Shown here: positions 45,256-58,291 of the stretch, one piece after another | Layout: every line of letters begins with the position of its first letter | How positions within the stretch are numbered: the first letter of the stretch is position 1 | Source of the DNA: Fasciolopsis buskii | Taxonomy: Eukaryota; Platyhelminthes; Trematoda; Plagiorchiida; Fasciolidae | Assembly: GCA_008360955.1 (NCBI GenBank) | Contig: LUCM01005033.1 | Span: 62,001 to 126,000, forward strand | Direction of reading: 5' to 3' | DNA: 64,000 nt | Made by a program: the position numbers and the translations under genes | The notes under the pieces: model-generated | The model's database searches: none | What the model was told of the DNA's origin: nothing | Seen by the model: the letters and a program-made list of their open reading frames with translations, nothing else

Positions 45256-48200
45256 GTAAGACAGTCTAGTGTTTAAAAGAAATTCTTAGTAAAAAATACT
45301 GTGATGCACGATGTCATGGATAGAAGTCATACGAAATGTCAACACCTCACAGCATCTGTCTTGATGAACTGGATAAAAAGGACAAAGTGCTTTAAATGAG
45401 ACTAGGTTTGGTTTAAGAAGGCAGATCTCGCTTCGTTGGCATTATGGGGAATATTTGGTCTTCAATATGATTTACTTTCAATGAAATTTGTATCCGTCAT
45501 TAGCCATGCAAGATGCGCGAGACTTCCAGGATTCGGTCAATAGGATCTTGCTCATTAGCAACTAAAGACGGTGCTTAGAGATACAGTTAGTGGTTTAGTC
45601 ATATTTAGCTTTTTGCATCTTTTTGACTAATCATTATTCTATTCTTGATTATGTTCTGAAACAGACGATTCAGGAGTTTATCAACGAAATTCACAGTCCC
45701 TCGGTGCTGCTTTTAAAATTATATTTAGCTGACTTCTTTTAAAGTGGACGAAATATTGCAAAGATTTGTTAACAAGTTTCATATCTGAGTTGAATACGCA
45801 ATAAGTTTTAGTGTGTCCCCACCTAGTCACGAGTTGTTGGAATGGCTAACCGTGGCGATACATATAAGCCTTCTCGGCGGACTGCTCGACTCATTAGGAA
45901 AGGTCACGGTTATTCCGTTTCTAAATGAGGAGAAAATGATCGAGCCCCATTAGATACACTTAGTCAGACTGAACCTTTTGAAGCTCAGCTACTGAGGGTT
46001 AGACAGACTGACAAGTTGGATGATTATATGAATAATAGACTTTCCTGTCTAATTTATCTCAGTAAGATTATTTGGAGCATATTTAGACAAACATGATATG
46101 CCTAACTGATGGGCGGGTGACTGGAAACGGGGTTATTCTTCCTCAGGAAGTCCATTTTAAAAGTTCACGATGGAGATAGAAATTTGCCTGGTTATTACTA
46201 GTTTTCGGAATCCCATTTCATCATCGACCCAAGTTTGCAATTGAGCATTCTTCTGTGATTTATCTGGTACACCCAGTCGGTTGCTGTATACAGGCGAAAT
46301 CGTTGTCGATGCCCCTCCGATAGAACCTCTGCATTCTGGGCGGGGTTCGTGACTTTAGATCCTTCAGGATGCTAAGGAAAAAACACCGTAAATAATAAAT
46401 AATTAATTATAGCTTATGAAGCACAATTTGTGCGCAGAAATTAGTTTCTTTGCTGGAGCCGCTGAAGGTAAGCTGACAAATTCATAATAGATTTTGGTTA
46501 ACCAATCGAAATTATTTTCACTGGAATGACTGAGATTATGTCCCCTGGCAGCGTTTGGAACACAAAATCATAGGAGAAATATTATGCAACTAGTTACTTG
46601 TGGATGAAGATGTGGCTTCAAAAAATTCCGGGAGTTTTATGCCTCATTTCAATCGTAATAAAAACGAAGTCATTAAAACATTAAATAAAACGCCATAAAA
46701 TGTCATTGTACCAGATCGATATTCCTCGTTGGTGTCCCCGAGGGTTTAAAGTTAGCTTTGACTACCATTTTTTCCGCATTTTTTTAGAAAAAAGATCATT
46801 GGTATTGTACAAGTGGTGAAAAAAGCTCAGTCTTTTTCCCATGATGCACGTTTTCATCTACCTAGACATAAATTAGTATTTACTTAGTCCTGTATATGTT
46901 TTCTTGTTTTATGTCGCATTTGATTGACAAAAACTGAAACCGCATAGTTTCGCGAATAACTAACTAGTGTCCTAGTAGACGGTGAAATAAATTATTTCTC
47001 GACTTGTCCATTTCCTTATATGTTCCAAGTGCAACTTAACTTCCAGTTTGTCAGTTAGAATTCTCTTATTTACTGCATTCCGCAACAGGTTTCTCTAGCT
47101 CAAATACCGAAAATGACGGGGACTTGCTGTGTTGTCCATTAGTGTTTGAGAGGTAGATTATTATAATAAAATTTAGTAAAAACTTTCTAACATTAGCAAT
47201 CGGCTTCGTCAATTCAGATATTCAGAGAGGGGAATCTAAATAAATGTTGTTGGTTTTTATGCACTAAAATTGATGGAGCATTTTCCGAATTGCCAAATTT
47301 AAAATATCTAATTTCACGCTATGGACTAAGAAAGCTGTGGTGACTATAAAGTACTGACGACTGGATGAAAAAATGACGCATTAATTGATTGAACTTTAAT
47401 ACTCAATGGCGTTGTGACAAGGTGAAATAACTCCATCTCGTCAGTTTTAATCGTGTAATTGAGTTTCACAACGAACGTACAATAACACAGAGGAGGACTG
47501 TTGTACTGTAAAGCTTGTCTTCTGTTCGCTTATCAGTATTGACTTGACAAAAACGGTAACTCCTCGATCGTTCAACTTGTGCTGCAGTATGCCACCAGTG
47601 ATCTCATTTATATGTGGCTATTTTATCAAGGCTCCAAAATCATCTGGCAATCCACTAAGAACTTTGATCTGCACATGATTTAAATCGTTAGAAAAGATTA
47701 CCGCCCGGACTAGTTTATAAATCTGGAGATCTTTAAGAACCACCAGTGAAGTAAACACTAGCATAATCAGTGGATTACAGAAAGTCAATAACGATCGTCC
47801 ACTGAACATCAACGCCGACTTTCGAGAGCTTTATATATTTGCTACAGTGAATAAATTAAAAAGCCGGTTCTATGCAGATGCTTTTATTTTATTCCTTGTC
47901 AAGGAATAATTTAAACGTTTAAACAAAGAACTGCAACTTGGCGATGAACCCGCCTTACACTGTGGATTTACAACTGTAGAGGAGTACGTAATTCTGAACT
48001 AGGTTAACAGAGTAATTTGAAAAATTCCAATACTCAGGATATCATGTTCGCAGCACAACTAGAAAAAATGGAAGCAGACCAAAAACACTTTTTGAAAGGT
48101 ATACTGAACGTGTACAGTAGTGAAAACAATTCGAGCTGCTTTTTGGTCAGGAATTGGAAGAATACCATTAATCTGAAATGTTTGTTCACGGACTACATTA

Positions 48201-51200
48201 CCTTTGTTCATCTCTTTCTTCTAGTTACGCAATGAACCTATCGGTGATGCATCCAAATTGGTGTTACTATATTGCAGGTGACAAAGGAGAAAGGAACATT
48301 TAGGTCCTTGTGACTGATCCAATCTTCGCACCCGTTTGCCATGAAATTTGACGTTTAAAACATGACATGACGTAAATTCATTTTATTTTTGTTCCTTTTC
48401 AGACACTGAGTTGCAAAACGAGGGGCAGTATGCTTGTGCAACCCGTGTGCTATTCAGAATGACTCCGCATTGCAACTTCTGCACAACGTGACGGTCGTTA
48501 CTCGTGTACGTTTCCTCATAGACTCATTACGAATCTCGTTTGAGCCGATCGATTTGAAAAAGATGTATACACGTACGATAAAAAGTCAAAAATATCAGTA
48601 ACCATATCAGTGTCATCCGTAATATGGGATAACAGGTATTTGTAACTGAATCTCAGAAACATCAAATACAAATGTTTATACAGATTGGGATAAAAATTTC
48701 AGTGTGTTAGATTTAAAACAGAAAGAAACCAATAGTACAAATGATTTCATTGAATCTCTTTACAGTGCATAATTCTGAATGCATAGAAAACGAAAGACAA
48801 GCAAGCATTTTTCACAATCCTGGACTTGAAGCTTTAGAAATATCAGAATTGCTTGATTCCCTGTAAACGCTTACGGATCTTGGGTTGAGTGAACTTTGGA
48901 ATTTGTTTATTTCGGTCGGGCAGTCGAACCCGCGATCCTTAACAGATAAAAGCATAATAATCGAGCCATCCCCAAATACCGAAATGATGCATGGATGATA
49001 AAAAGCCTACGCCTTGTAATTCTGATTGATCATTTGATCGGACTGTGCAGGAATAAACTAAAGCTATAAATAATTAAGTGCTTTTGTCGTCTGTTGGTTT
49101 TCATCTTCTTATAATGTTTGGACGTGTACCTCTGCCAGGTCAGATCAGTCAACGGTGTGCTAGGTAGAACTCTTGCAGAAACATTTGTAATCATGATTAC
49201 AAATAAAGTTGAGACAGCCAAAAGAGATCATGTCCACGCGGGTGATTAAACTCAGTAAGATCTGATATTTGCGTGATCTCCACTACATCATCGTTCACCA
49301 TTGCTACATACTGCCTGATGTATAAACAGTTATTTTAATTAAACAAATTTGTAACACAGGTCTCCTATCATGTCATTAAAACGTGTTTCATGATGGATTT
49401 TCAGGTGATGATGCTGTGCGTGCGCGTCACATAATAAGCCTCATCAAACCAAATATGACTCATTGTGTTCGGTATGCCAGTCGGATACATCTCATAAACC
49501 CCAAGCGTAAAAATAACACTGCCCGTGTCTTACCATAAAGAGCATGCTTGTCTCCTGTATCCTGTCTTTTGGATGGCGGCCCAGTTCAGCTGGTCAGATA
49601 ATGGACATCTTGAAGCATGGATGTATTTGCCGAAATTTCAGTGTCCCTTATCGTCGCCAAATTTCCCGGTTGACAGACTACAAACGATGGGAACATCCTT
49701 CCTGAATATATTATGCTTTGCTAAATAATAAAAAATAAATTAAGAATGCGTAAAACCTGGTCAGCATCTCACGAGTTTAGGCCATCTTGGGTTCAATCAC
49801 TGAAACCATATTCAGCTTGACTGTTTTTGCATACCATGCAATTTTGTGCTAAAAGAGCGATACACTTCGTGATTCTTTGGAGTCCATCGCCAATTCATAT
49901 GGTGAAGAAAACATTGTTTGACTCAAACTGATCGCTACTTTTGCAATCGTCATCTAGAGGCTTGATTGTGTAGAATTAACAGACAGCTGCCCATTGTTGA
50001 GTTCACTCGAGCTAGTCTCATGGTGTTTGATGGATTTCCATAGCATCCGGACTGTGCCGATATGGTGGCCATTGGAAGGAGCACTGGTGATCTGGTGAAT
50101 GCCAGAATAATTTCAGGATTTGTATGCGATTTGTCCATGGACTCTACATATGAACAGACCCATGCCATCCAGGCTACCTGTTTCGGCTCAATTCATTCCA
50201 ATCCTCTTTATCATTAGCCTTGCAACCAACGTCTTCTGGTTTCGATTTTTAGCTTACAGAGTCGTTTGCTCAAAATAGAAAAAGCGTGAACGAGAAATTA
50301 TGATTGATTGAATCCAAGGCTGCAAGTTTAATAACGATTTGGAGGAAGAAAGTGTTGGGATGCAAAAGCCCCACCCATGAAGCTGTTTATGGAAATTGCT
50401 CGAATCTTGTTTACCTGTCAAACAAGTTGAAGAATTTAAATCGCTCTACGGTTTGTATATCGATAGGTTTTATCAAGCAGTGTATGGTAAAACCTGAAAG
50501 AACATAGGTCAAAATGTAGGTTTTCTTAGTTATATTTTGGTTTTGGCAGAGCTACCTTCATTCGGACATTGAAGGCTTTAAGTCATATTAGTCAGCTTTG
50601 AAGGCAGCCGTTATTGGGACTGAGGTTGCGTCGGGAACGCCCAACGAATTTATGAAGACTACCACTCAGTCAGGAATAACCAGTTTGGGTTTTCTCCGAC
50701 GCATCCACGAGAAACAGCAAACTTGTCAGTTTGCAGGATGGCGGGCTTTTCTTTGCCTTCGAGTGCACTATTGTTGTCTGGTCCAAGCATCATCGCCAGG
50801 TTCCATTATTTCTTCTTGAAAATGGTGTTGCATTGCATACATTGCGTTTTGATATTAATACCTCAATGCCAAATCGGAAGAAGAGACGCATGAAGGAACC
50901 TGGCCATTGACTACCCAGAAGTTCGTTCGTCACAAATAAACAAGATTATGTGGCCAAGCTTGACAAAGACGATTTACTCCAGAAATAAATGATTCGGTAT
51001 ACTAAAGTGTACGGAGGGTGTATTACACATAGTTTACACCTCGTAATAGTCGAAAGTCATGCCTGCAATAATTGTCAATTGTAAACACAAAAACAGGCTT
51101 TCTACTCTGTGCACCTGGATTAATTGAAATCTGACACAAATTACTATGAGCTGTTCAGTCCCTTTTCTTACTGGAAAACAATCATGGACAGTCGGTGCAT

Positions 51201-54200
51201 CACTGTACCTTTTCCATGTGAATAAAGTCTGTCTTCTGGAGACGCACATAGAATGCCCTGTTACAAAGGCCAATCACGTTGTAGGATGCACTCTAGTCTT
51301 CCACGATTTCCCTGAATGATTGATGTACACAGGGTTGTGGGGAGGGGAGCAAATTGAGCTAGTTGTCAGGATGGTCTGCGATGTGACAGTCGACCACCAG
51401 TGAGCAACTGACTACGAGCCAAACAGCCTGTGGAGCACAGTGGGAGGCCGGCGCCGAATAAAAATTGGATAAAGAACGGGTTTGTGTCGGTATTATCTAT
51501 TTGATTGATTAGCACGGGCTTTTAGGAGCGGAGACGTGGGCGCAGACATTCAGAATGCACGTAAAGAATCCTATCAGTTTGAAAGTGTCTTGGGTCCCAT
51601 TAAGCAAACATGCAACACATGAAGTCTATGGCTATCCGGTCCATTGTAAGGGTTGGATCGCACGGACATGCCGACGGATAGTAAGGAAACCAATTTTGTT
51701 ACTGCCATCTTCTCGTCAACAATCGGTCAGCTTTGAACAACAACTGGAAAAGGACCCTCACAGGATGGGCCTTAGATAACAAGTGATGATTAGACCAACA
51801 GTTGCCATCACTACCATTGGTTAAAGGAATTCAATAGGTCCTCAAGGTGGCAGCACAATTATTGTGCAAATAACCGGAACCTGCTGCGGAAGACCCAAAC
51901 TTTATCTGACTGAATGACCGACTCGTCACTGGTGATCGAGATGTACGTATTGAATAACGGGCCCGTAGGTGTACAAGCCTAAATGTCGAATTTGAAAAAA
52001 ACAGGACACCACCACCGAAGTCTGAATAATACTCCAATTGATCTCGAAATATGTCGTGGTATGACTGTTGCCCATGTACGACTAAATTTAAACCTCATTT
52101 TGAATCTGAGTTCATTATAGTTTACTTTGGCTCAATTTTAACGATGCACTGCTAACATCTTATTACCAGACACCAGGAACAATGAGTATGCAAAGTTTTT
52201 TCCCGTCAACTATAGCGAACAATTTGGCAAAAAGAGATGCCGTCTGTCTGGATTGTGACCATTCACTTCATTCACTTCATCCAGGTAGCAATTCCAAATC
52301 CCAACTTTGTCAACGTCACGTTTTGCGCAGAATAGAGGCAAAACGAATTCACTAGAGAATTTTGAATATGTGTGCAAACTTTCGGTTCATTCGAGACGGG
52401 GATGAAGGGAAAAACTATCAGCAGGTTTGGTTTTTGTCTGAAAACGAAACGAAAGTAGCTCCTCGAAAGAAAACGCATCAGAGTGGAAAAGATAAAGGGA
52501 AAAGTGAACAACAAACTGAATCTTTCGTTCAATATTAAACATCTCATAAATTCTTACGGGAAGTGCCTCGTCGAATAGTTCCTTAGTGGATAGAAATTCG
52601 CCAAAGTATTTATTTGAAGAAAAAGAAGTCTGATGTGTTCCACCGTAGACAAAATTACTGTGGCCAAATTTCTAATTCCTATCTGATAGCAAAGCGACAC
52701 AGAATCACAATGAGTTCATGATTTGTTTAAAAATGATAATGAATTCTTTTATTACTTGTTGTTAGAGGTGATTTTCTAATTTTTTGACTCTTTAAATTAA
52801 CCGTTAAATGTTCAGAATAAGTATCAGTTAATCCATTCGTTAATAAATTTAATCAGTCAACTGCGCAGTCATGCAGTTGCTAGTTTTCCGCTTAGTTATA
52901 TAATAAATACTCGTACCTATTTGCGTCTAACCGTTCGTTCAAACTTACGTCAAGTATTTATTTGAAATCGAATGGAATGGATAGCTGGCACAGATTATGA
53001 GATGTAAGCGTTCCTTTTCATCTCCTCAATCGTGCACGCAAAACGTTAATTAACGTTAGATTGAAGCGAGAAGCAACAGAATGAAAAACAAACAGCACCA
53101 ACAAATTCAGGAAAATGATTGGCGAAAGCCGATTAGCCAACGCCAGGGCAACCACATATTTTGGATCAACAGTGTGTTTTCAATTTTATTGCTCTTCGTT
53201 TCATTCTAGCGTGAATTACCATGTTTTACGTGAGCAATTGAGAAAATGAAAAGAAAACTTGCACCTCGCAACCTGCGCCTTCTAACGGTTCTATGCAAAT
53301 TGATCAAGGGGACTAATGGTTCCGGAGTTAGTAAATTTTCGTTGGAAATATTAACTGAAATTTAAATGTAGGTTCCTGGTGAGACGGAAGTTTTAAAACT
53401 TGACCAATTAATGTGATGATTGGCAACATATGCTTGGGAAAGGCTATGAGAAAATCTCTGCGATTCGGAGAGCAAAAAGTAATTATAGTCATCAGTACAA
53501 CAGCTCATTTGTTTATGAAAAGTTTATTAAAGACATAAAATGGAGAAATGGAATCGAAGCAGAAGCAAAACTTGACTCGTCAGAAAATTATATTTTGTAG
53601 TGGCGAAGTACAACAGTTTGAAAATTTTGTTGCTGATCCGTTTCTTGCCTTTCTCTATGGCTCTTAGCAGCATAATTAATTCATATCGTTTCTCATATAT
53701 CCGTTGGTTGACATTTTCTCACTAAGCAGAACAATCCATCTCATCTGTTTTGTATCGTCGAGCAAACGTTGTTGGGTCTTCGTGAGATACAAGCATGAAT
53801 TCATTTGTGAGACAGGAGATGAAAATTTCCAACTGAAGTAAATTGTCATGGTCTTAACATTTCTGCTCTCAGAACCCGTCGTATAGATCCAATGGATTTG
53901 TGCGCGCCGTTTGCTGCAAGCAGCTAAGAGGAGAATAGACTGATTAATTTGTTGTGTATCACATAAAGCGAACAAGAAATTCGGATTCATACTCATTGAT
54001 AGTGTGGTAATCTAACTCCATTAAGGTGTTAACAAAAGCACTGCAAATCCATTCGTTTTGGCTGTCAATTTATCAACTATAGAGTCAGTAAATTACTCGT
54101 CTACTTCTTGTGTGAGTTTGCTAGTACGTGCAGGTCGACAGATACACATTAGTAATGAGGCCCACTAAAATGCTCTCATGGTTTGCACGAATGGTTTGAA

Positions 54201-55531
54201 CACTGATGATGTGTCTTGACAAGCAACTACCATTGAAAATAGTGAACTATGAAGGCATGATCACTTTTAGTTTTTTCTGGTTCTATTTATATATATAGAT
54301 TTTAAATTAATGCTTCTGTCGCATTTCGCTGAGCCGTAGTATTCCAATTTGTCAGATAAGTCAAGACATATCTTTAGCGCCGAATTACTCAGTGGGGGAT
54401 ATTGTCAAAGTATTATTATGAGTTAATTCTATGTCCCGGTCATATTCGAACAAGTATAAATAGATTTCGTGATTTCGTTACTTGATCATTCGAAACAAAA
54501 TAACTTCAGCCAGTGCAACGGCTGTTCATCCAGATAGCCCAGCATGGAATTCATTTGGTAACTGCTCATTCTCATATAGTTTCAGGCAAACATAAACGTC
54601 GTTAGTGACTGATTGCTGTCAGTGCGGAGCTCGTTTTTTTTATCACATTAGTGATTTACAACTGTAATGAAATTTGTGTTGTACACTCGCATACAGTTTG
54701 AATTTACTCCGCGCGGTAACAGTGAACACAACTAAGCCAAATAGTTGCAGTTTTTGACAATCAGGTGTTACAAGCACTGACTTTTTAGACATTCTTAGCT
54801 TAAAGTTTGCGGCATTTTGTTAGACAAATGATTAGAATGTTCCAGTGCTATCCTCTGTGTATTCCTATCTCAGTTAGGGTGTTCCGTGCCTACTGCATTT
54901 AGGCCGACTTGACAGACTTTCAATACTGGCATTTGCCGAAAAAACAAACTAGAAATCAACAAAGTATTGCAAACATACTAAGAACCTGAATCCAAAGCCA
55001 CATTAACGGTTCCGTTGCCTTTAGTTATCTGCTAAGCCCGAATAGACAATCGCAGATATAACGTTCTCCGATTGTCGAATGAAGAGAATAAACTTTTATC
55101 TCAAACGGCGTTTGCTATTGGAAGCACCCACTTCGTAAAATGAACCAAAATTTTTGCCGCACTAAGCAGTTGACAAAATAAAGCCCGAAAAATGTGTTGA
55201 TTAAACAAACTTACCTCTTCTCGATTAGCTCAAGCAATTTTAGCACGTTCGAACAACACCAAATAGGTTGTTTTCCAAACTTGGAACACCCCCGAGTTGC
55301 GATTCCACTACATGATGTCGTCGACAAAACTAGTGTTCTCGGTCATTGGAAGTTGGTACCAATCGATGTGTTAATCGAGTCGTTTCAAAATTGCCGACTA
55401 TGTGGAAATTCCTAGGTTTAATACAAATTAGAACACGTTTTGGACAACTTATATCGAAAACGAGTACTTTAGTCGAGAACTGAGTGACCCAGCAATGTGA
55501 CTTGAGAACTTCTTGTGAATTTCTTTTGTAG
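45256..55531. other. A/T-rich, repeat-poor 10 kb; no gene identified
   Basis: I see no transposon domains here. A short open frame at 45842-45928 (MANRGDTYKPSRRTARLIRK, stop, then a shifted frame DRAPLDTLSQTEPFEAQLLR) looks like a broken coding remnant. A 61-base open stretch at 48038-48098 (DIMFAAQLEKMEADQKHFLK) lies between plausible splice sites but does not fit the phase of the candidate gene. A tRNA-like sequence lies at 48909-48985. A frame at 55245-55415 (PRVAIPLHDVVDKTSVLGHW) ends in a stop and has no matching partner exon. Confidence 0.35.
48909..48985 (-). tRNA. tRNA-like sequence, probably degenerate
   Basis: On the minus strand an 8-bp closing stem (ATTTCGGT with ACCGAAAT) encloses 61 bases, a tRNA-like total of 77. 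An A-box-like tggctcgattatt and a B-box-like gggttcgactgcc are at about the right distances. The T arm pairs only as CGGG/CCCG with an eight-base loop and the anticodon stem is poor, so a functional tRNA is unlikely. It may be a tRNA pseudogene or a tRNA-derived SINE head. Confidence 0.3.
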
Positions 55532-55615
55532 CCATAATTCCAGTGAGGAAATGTCCGTTTATTCCAACCAAGGTTGTAGATGGTGGAAAATCCGAAAGCT
55601 GTTATATGGCACCCG
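55532..55615 (+). CDS. Candidate exon 4 of the unidentified plus-strand gene
   Basis: It lies between a strong acceptor (gtgaatttcttttgtag) and a near-consensus donor (cccg/gtgagt). It encodes IIPVRKCPFIPTKVVDGGKS, then ESCYMAP. Phase 1 to phase 1. The splice signals are the best of the set, but the exon is only 84 bases and unrecognised. Confidence 0.28.
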
Positions 55616-57353
55616 GTGAGTACCGAATATTAGAAAAAAACCTCTAGAACAAATACACGAAACTGAACGGTTTTCAGGTGTCATTTGAAGTCACTTTGTG
55701 AAATGATACGAAAATAATGGGCCTTTGATTTCATTCATACGTGCAGTTTATCATTTTCAGATTACTACAAAACCGTGGTGCTCTTAGGGCATTGTGCTAA
55801 TCCACTTAGTTTGTGATACAATATGGACGAGTTGTAATTCAAAATCCCTAATGCATACGATTTTATTGACAAGAACTCAAAGTATTTAGCAAACGGTCTT
55901 CAGTTTGATCAACAGTTATGTACATGAGTTTCAAGTGATTACCAAATTGCAAACCACTTAGAAGATATATGTTAATGAAAATCAAGGAGTGTATCTACTA
56001 AAGGCATACCTTTTAAAGGCAAATGCCTTGTTCTGAGACGAAAGATTTGACGTCCAAAGCAGCATACTACGTATCGATATTTCGATACACTCCGAGCTCT
56101 TTTTGGTCTCGGTACACTTTATGAGCGAGTACGTTTATGCCAGCCATTGACGATCAGTAGGAGAAATGTGGTTATTAAAAAAAGTTTTCTACGCAGAGCC
56201 CCCAAACAAAGTGCCCTTTTATTGCTAATGTTTGCATGATCTTTGTTCTATGGCTACTTGGCAGTTGGATCCCTCGATGGGTCACTCAAATATGAAAGAT
56301 AGTTTTAAAAAATTGACGGTGATAGGTTACATGATACAATAGAGGATTTGGTTTGAAGTTATTACGAAGAAGCATAATTTTCCGAATGCTTAGTCATATA
56401 ATGTGAACATACAACTTACGATTGAAATCAATACAGCACCGTCCAGATGTTAGTTGACATTCGTGTATATCCATTATGCCGGAACTGGGACGCAAACGAC
56501 TGCTGGCCGCGCGCCATACCCATTACGCCAGCCAGGCTGATTCCAAGCTGAGTACATGATAGGCCCTTAACGGGCAATGGATTCTGCGGGTCACAGGTTT
56601 TGAAGTCCACACATTGAGATCAACGAAGGATAAACAAACCCGTTTATTGGGTAGGAAAGCCCACTTAGCAGAAAGTCGATAGAGCTGCGTTTTCTAACTT
56701 TTGTTTTACTGGCATTGTAGAATATTTAATGCTAGCAAAATGGGAAGTTGGATAAATAACACGCACATATTTATAGGGCGAACACTCCATTTGATAAGTG
56801 ATTAGCAGTTTGGAATTCAAGATTTCTTCCGTTGTATGAATCTTCTCAGAGAAAGGAGCACATAAAAGACCGAAAGTGCGTACACGATACGACTGACGTA
56901 CTCACAATTAAAAAGCCAAAAATAAACTACTGGAATTATTAGCACGAAGACACCGGTAGAAAGTTGGAGGGTGTTAAGAAAAGCCTAGTTGGAACTAATT
57001 GTAGCAAAAAACGTTTAGCCAGCTAAAATGAATTGAAGAAAGAGAAGATTTGCACAACAGATGATGATCCAACGCCCTGACATATTAATTATACCTAACA
57101 ACCGTAGATGGCAGATCACCTCTTCTCTTTAGTTTTTTATACTCGTCGGTTTTGTATTTAGATGAGATGATGCCCGTTAAGCGAGTTAGCCCCAAACGCT
57201 GTTAGCTCGCAACGCTCTTGAAATCCGCTGCTAAATCCACTACTATTTGTGATTGCATATACTAACTCCTGAGACATGCTGTTGGTCTTGCATGGCATTC
57301 GGCCTTGTGAAGTAGTAGTCTAATTTCAGTTACAACAGCCGTTTTTATTTCAG
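55616..57353. other. No feature seen (candidate intron)
   Basis: No supported feature. A minus-strand frame at 56428-56610 (KTCDPQNPLPVKGLSCTQLG) is protein-like but isolated. Confidence 0.35.
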
Positions 57354-57527
57354 CTATTTTGCATGACATTTCAGCCAAGATAACTTTAGTATGCTTTTTT
57401 GGAAGATCTTCGAAGTCAGTTTACTCCCAACAAAACTGTAGATTGTTGTTCAAGTACAAACTTAATCAGCATTTACCACGGCCTACTTCGGCAATTAGGG
57501 TTTTAAGTCTATCTTCGGCCGTCAGAG
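57354..57527 (+). CDS. Candidate exon 5 of the unidentified plus-strand gene
   Basis: It follows a strong acceptor (gccgtttttatttcag) and ends at cagag/gtgaag. It encodes ILHDISAKITLVCFFGRSSK, then SVYSQQNCRLLFKYKLNQHL and SAIRVLSLSSAVR. Again phase 1 to phase 1. Not recognised. Confidence 0.25.
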
Positions 57528-58170
57528 GTGAAGTTGTTCATCATGCCCTCTAACCTACCGAATCAGACGCATTTAATTAGCTTACGCAATTTAGTTAACC
57601 TTGATCCGGATTTCTTTAGTTCCCTTTGAAATCTCCCAAATGCTCACTGTATTTTCCCAAATATTCTTGGTTCACTCACAACTGAAAGCTTTCTGTGTCT
57701 GAGTTTTTAACCCTCTTCCATTCTTCTGGATGTGTGGGGGCATAAGGAAGTGAAATGAATGAAATGCTTTCAAGGTAACTTGTGTCCTCGATTACTTCTG
57801 TTTATGTTAGAATTCGTTTAACAAACATTTTGACTACTTGTCGCACAGTAAGCTTACGGTCTAGATTTTACAACTAATTAACGTAACGTAGGCAGAACTC
57901 TGAGCATTACTTGTAAAAATATGGAAGGATGTCAAATACTTTTGAATACCCCTCCAGCACATGGCAAAATTAACGATTCACCTAGTTCAGTTCTTTTTAT
58001 TTGTGGTCAATAACATGAAAACATTTTAGAAACAAATATTAACAGTTACTCCGGAAGATCTATATCTAACTTCATTCTTTATTTGGCGGTATACTTTTCC
58101 AATACACATTTATTACGGAAAGGCTCGTAACCTTCTCATGAATCCAAAAATATTTTCTGTTGGCCTGCAG

Positions 58171-58234
58171 GGACGCTGAATATTACAACGAGAAAGAACC
58201 TGTCATAGATAGCAATGAAAACGCTACGAGATAA
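58171..58234 (+). CDS. Candidate last exon of the unidentified plus-strand gene
   Basis: The best acceptor in this region (aatattttctgttggcctgcag) precedes two short open frames. One, in phase with 57527, gives TLNITTRKNLS-stop (58206-58208). The other, needing a different phase, gives the more protein-like DAEYYNEKEPVIDSNENATR-stop (58232-58234). AATAAA follows at 58286-58291. The reading frame is therefore unsettled. Confidence 0.22.
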
Positions 58235-58285
58235 TCCTTCTCAGTGTAAGGCAAATCAGAGGTACAACGGTGGAAACACTTGAAA

Positions 58286-58291
58286 AATAAA
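58286..58291 (+). terminator. Possible polyadenylation signal AATAAA
   Basis: An AATAAA hexamer about 50-80 bases after the candidate stop codons. It is also part of an A-rich run, so it may be coincidental. Confidence 0.25.
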
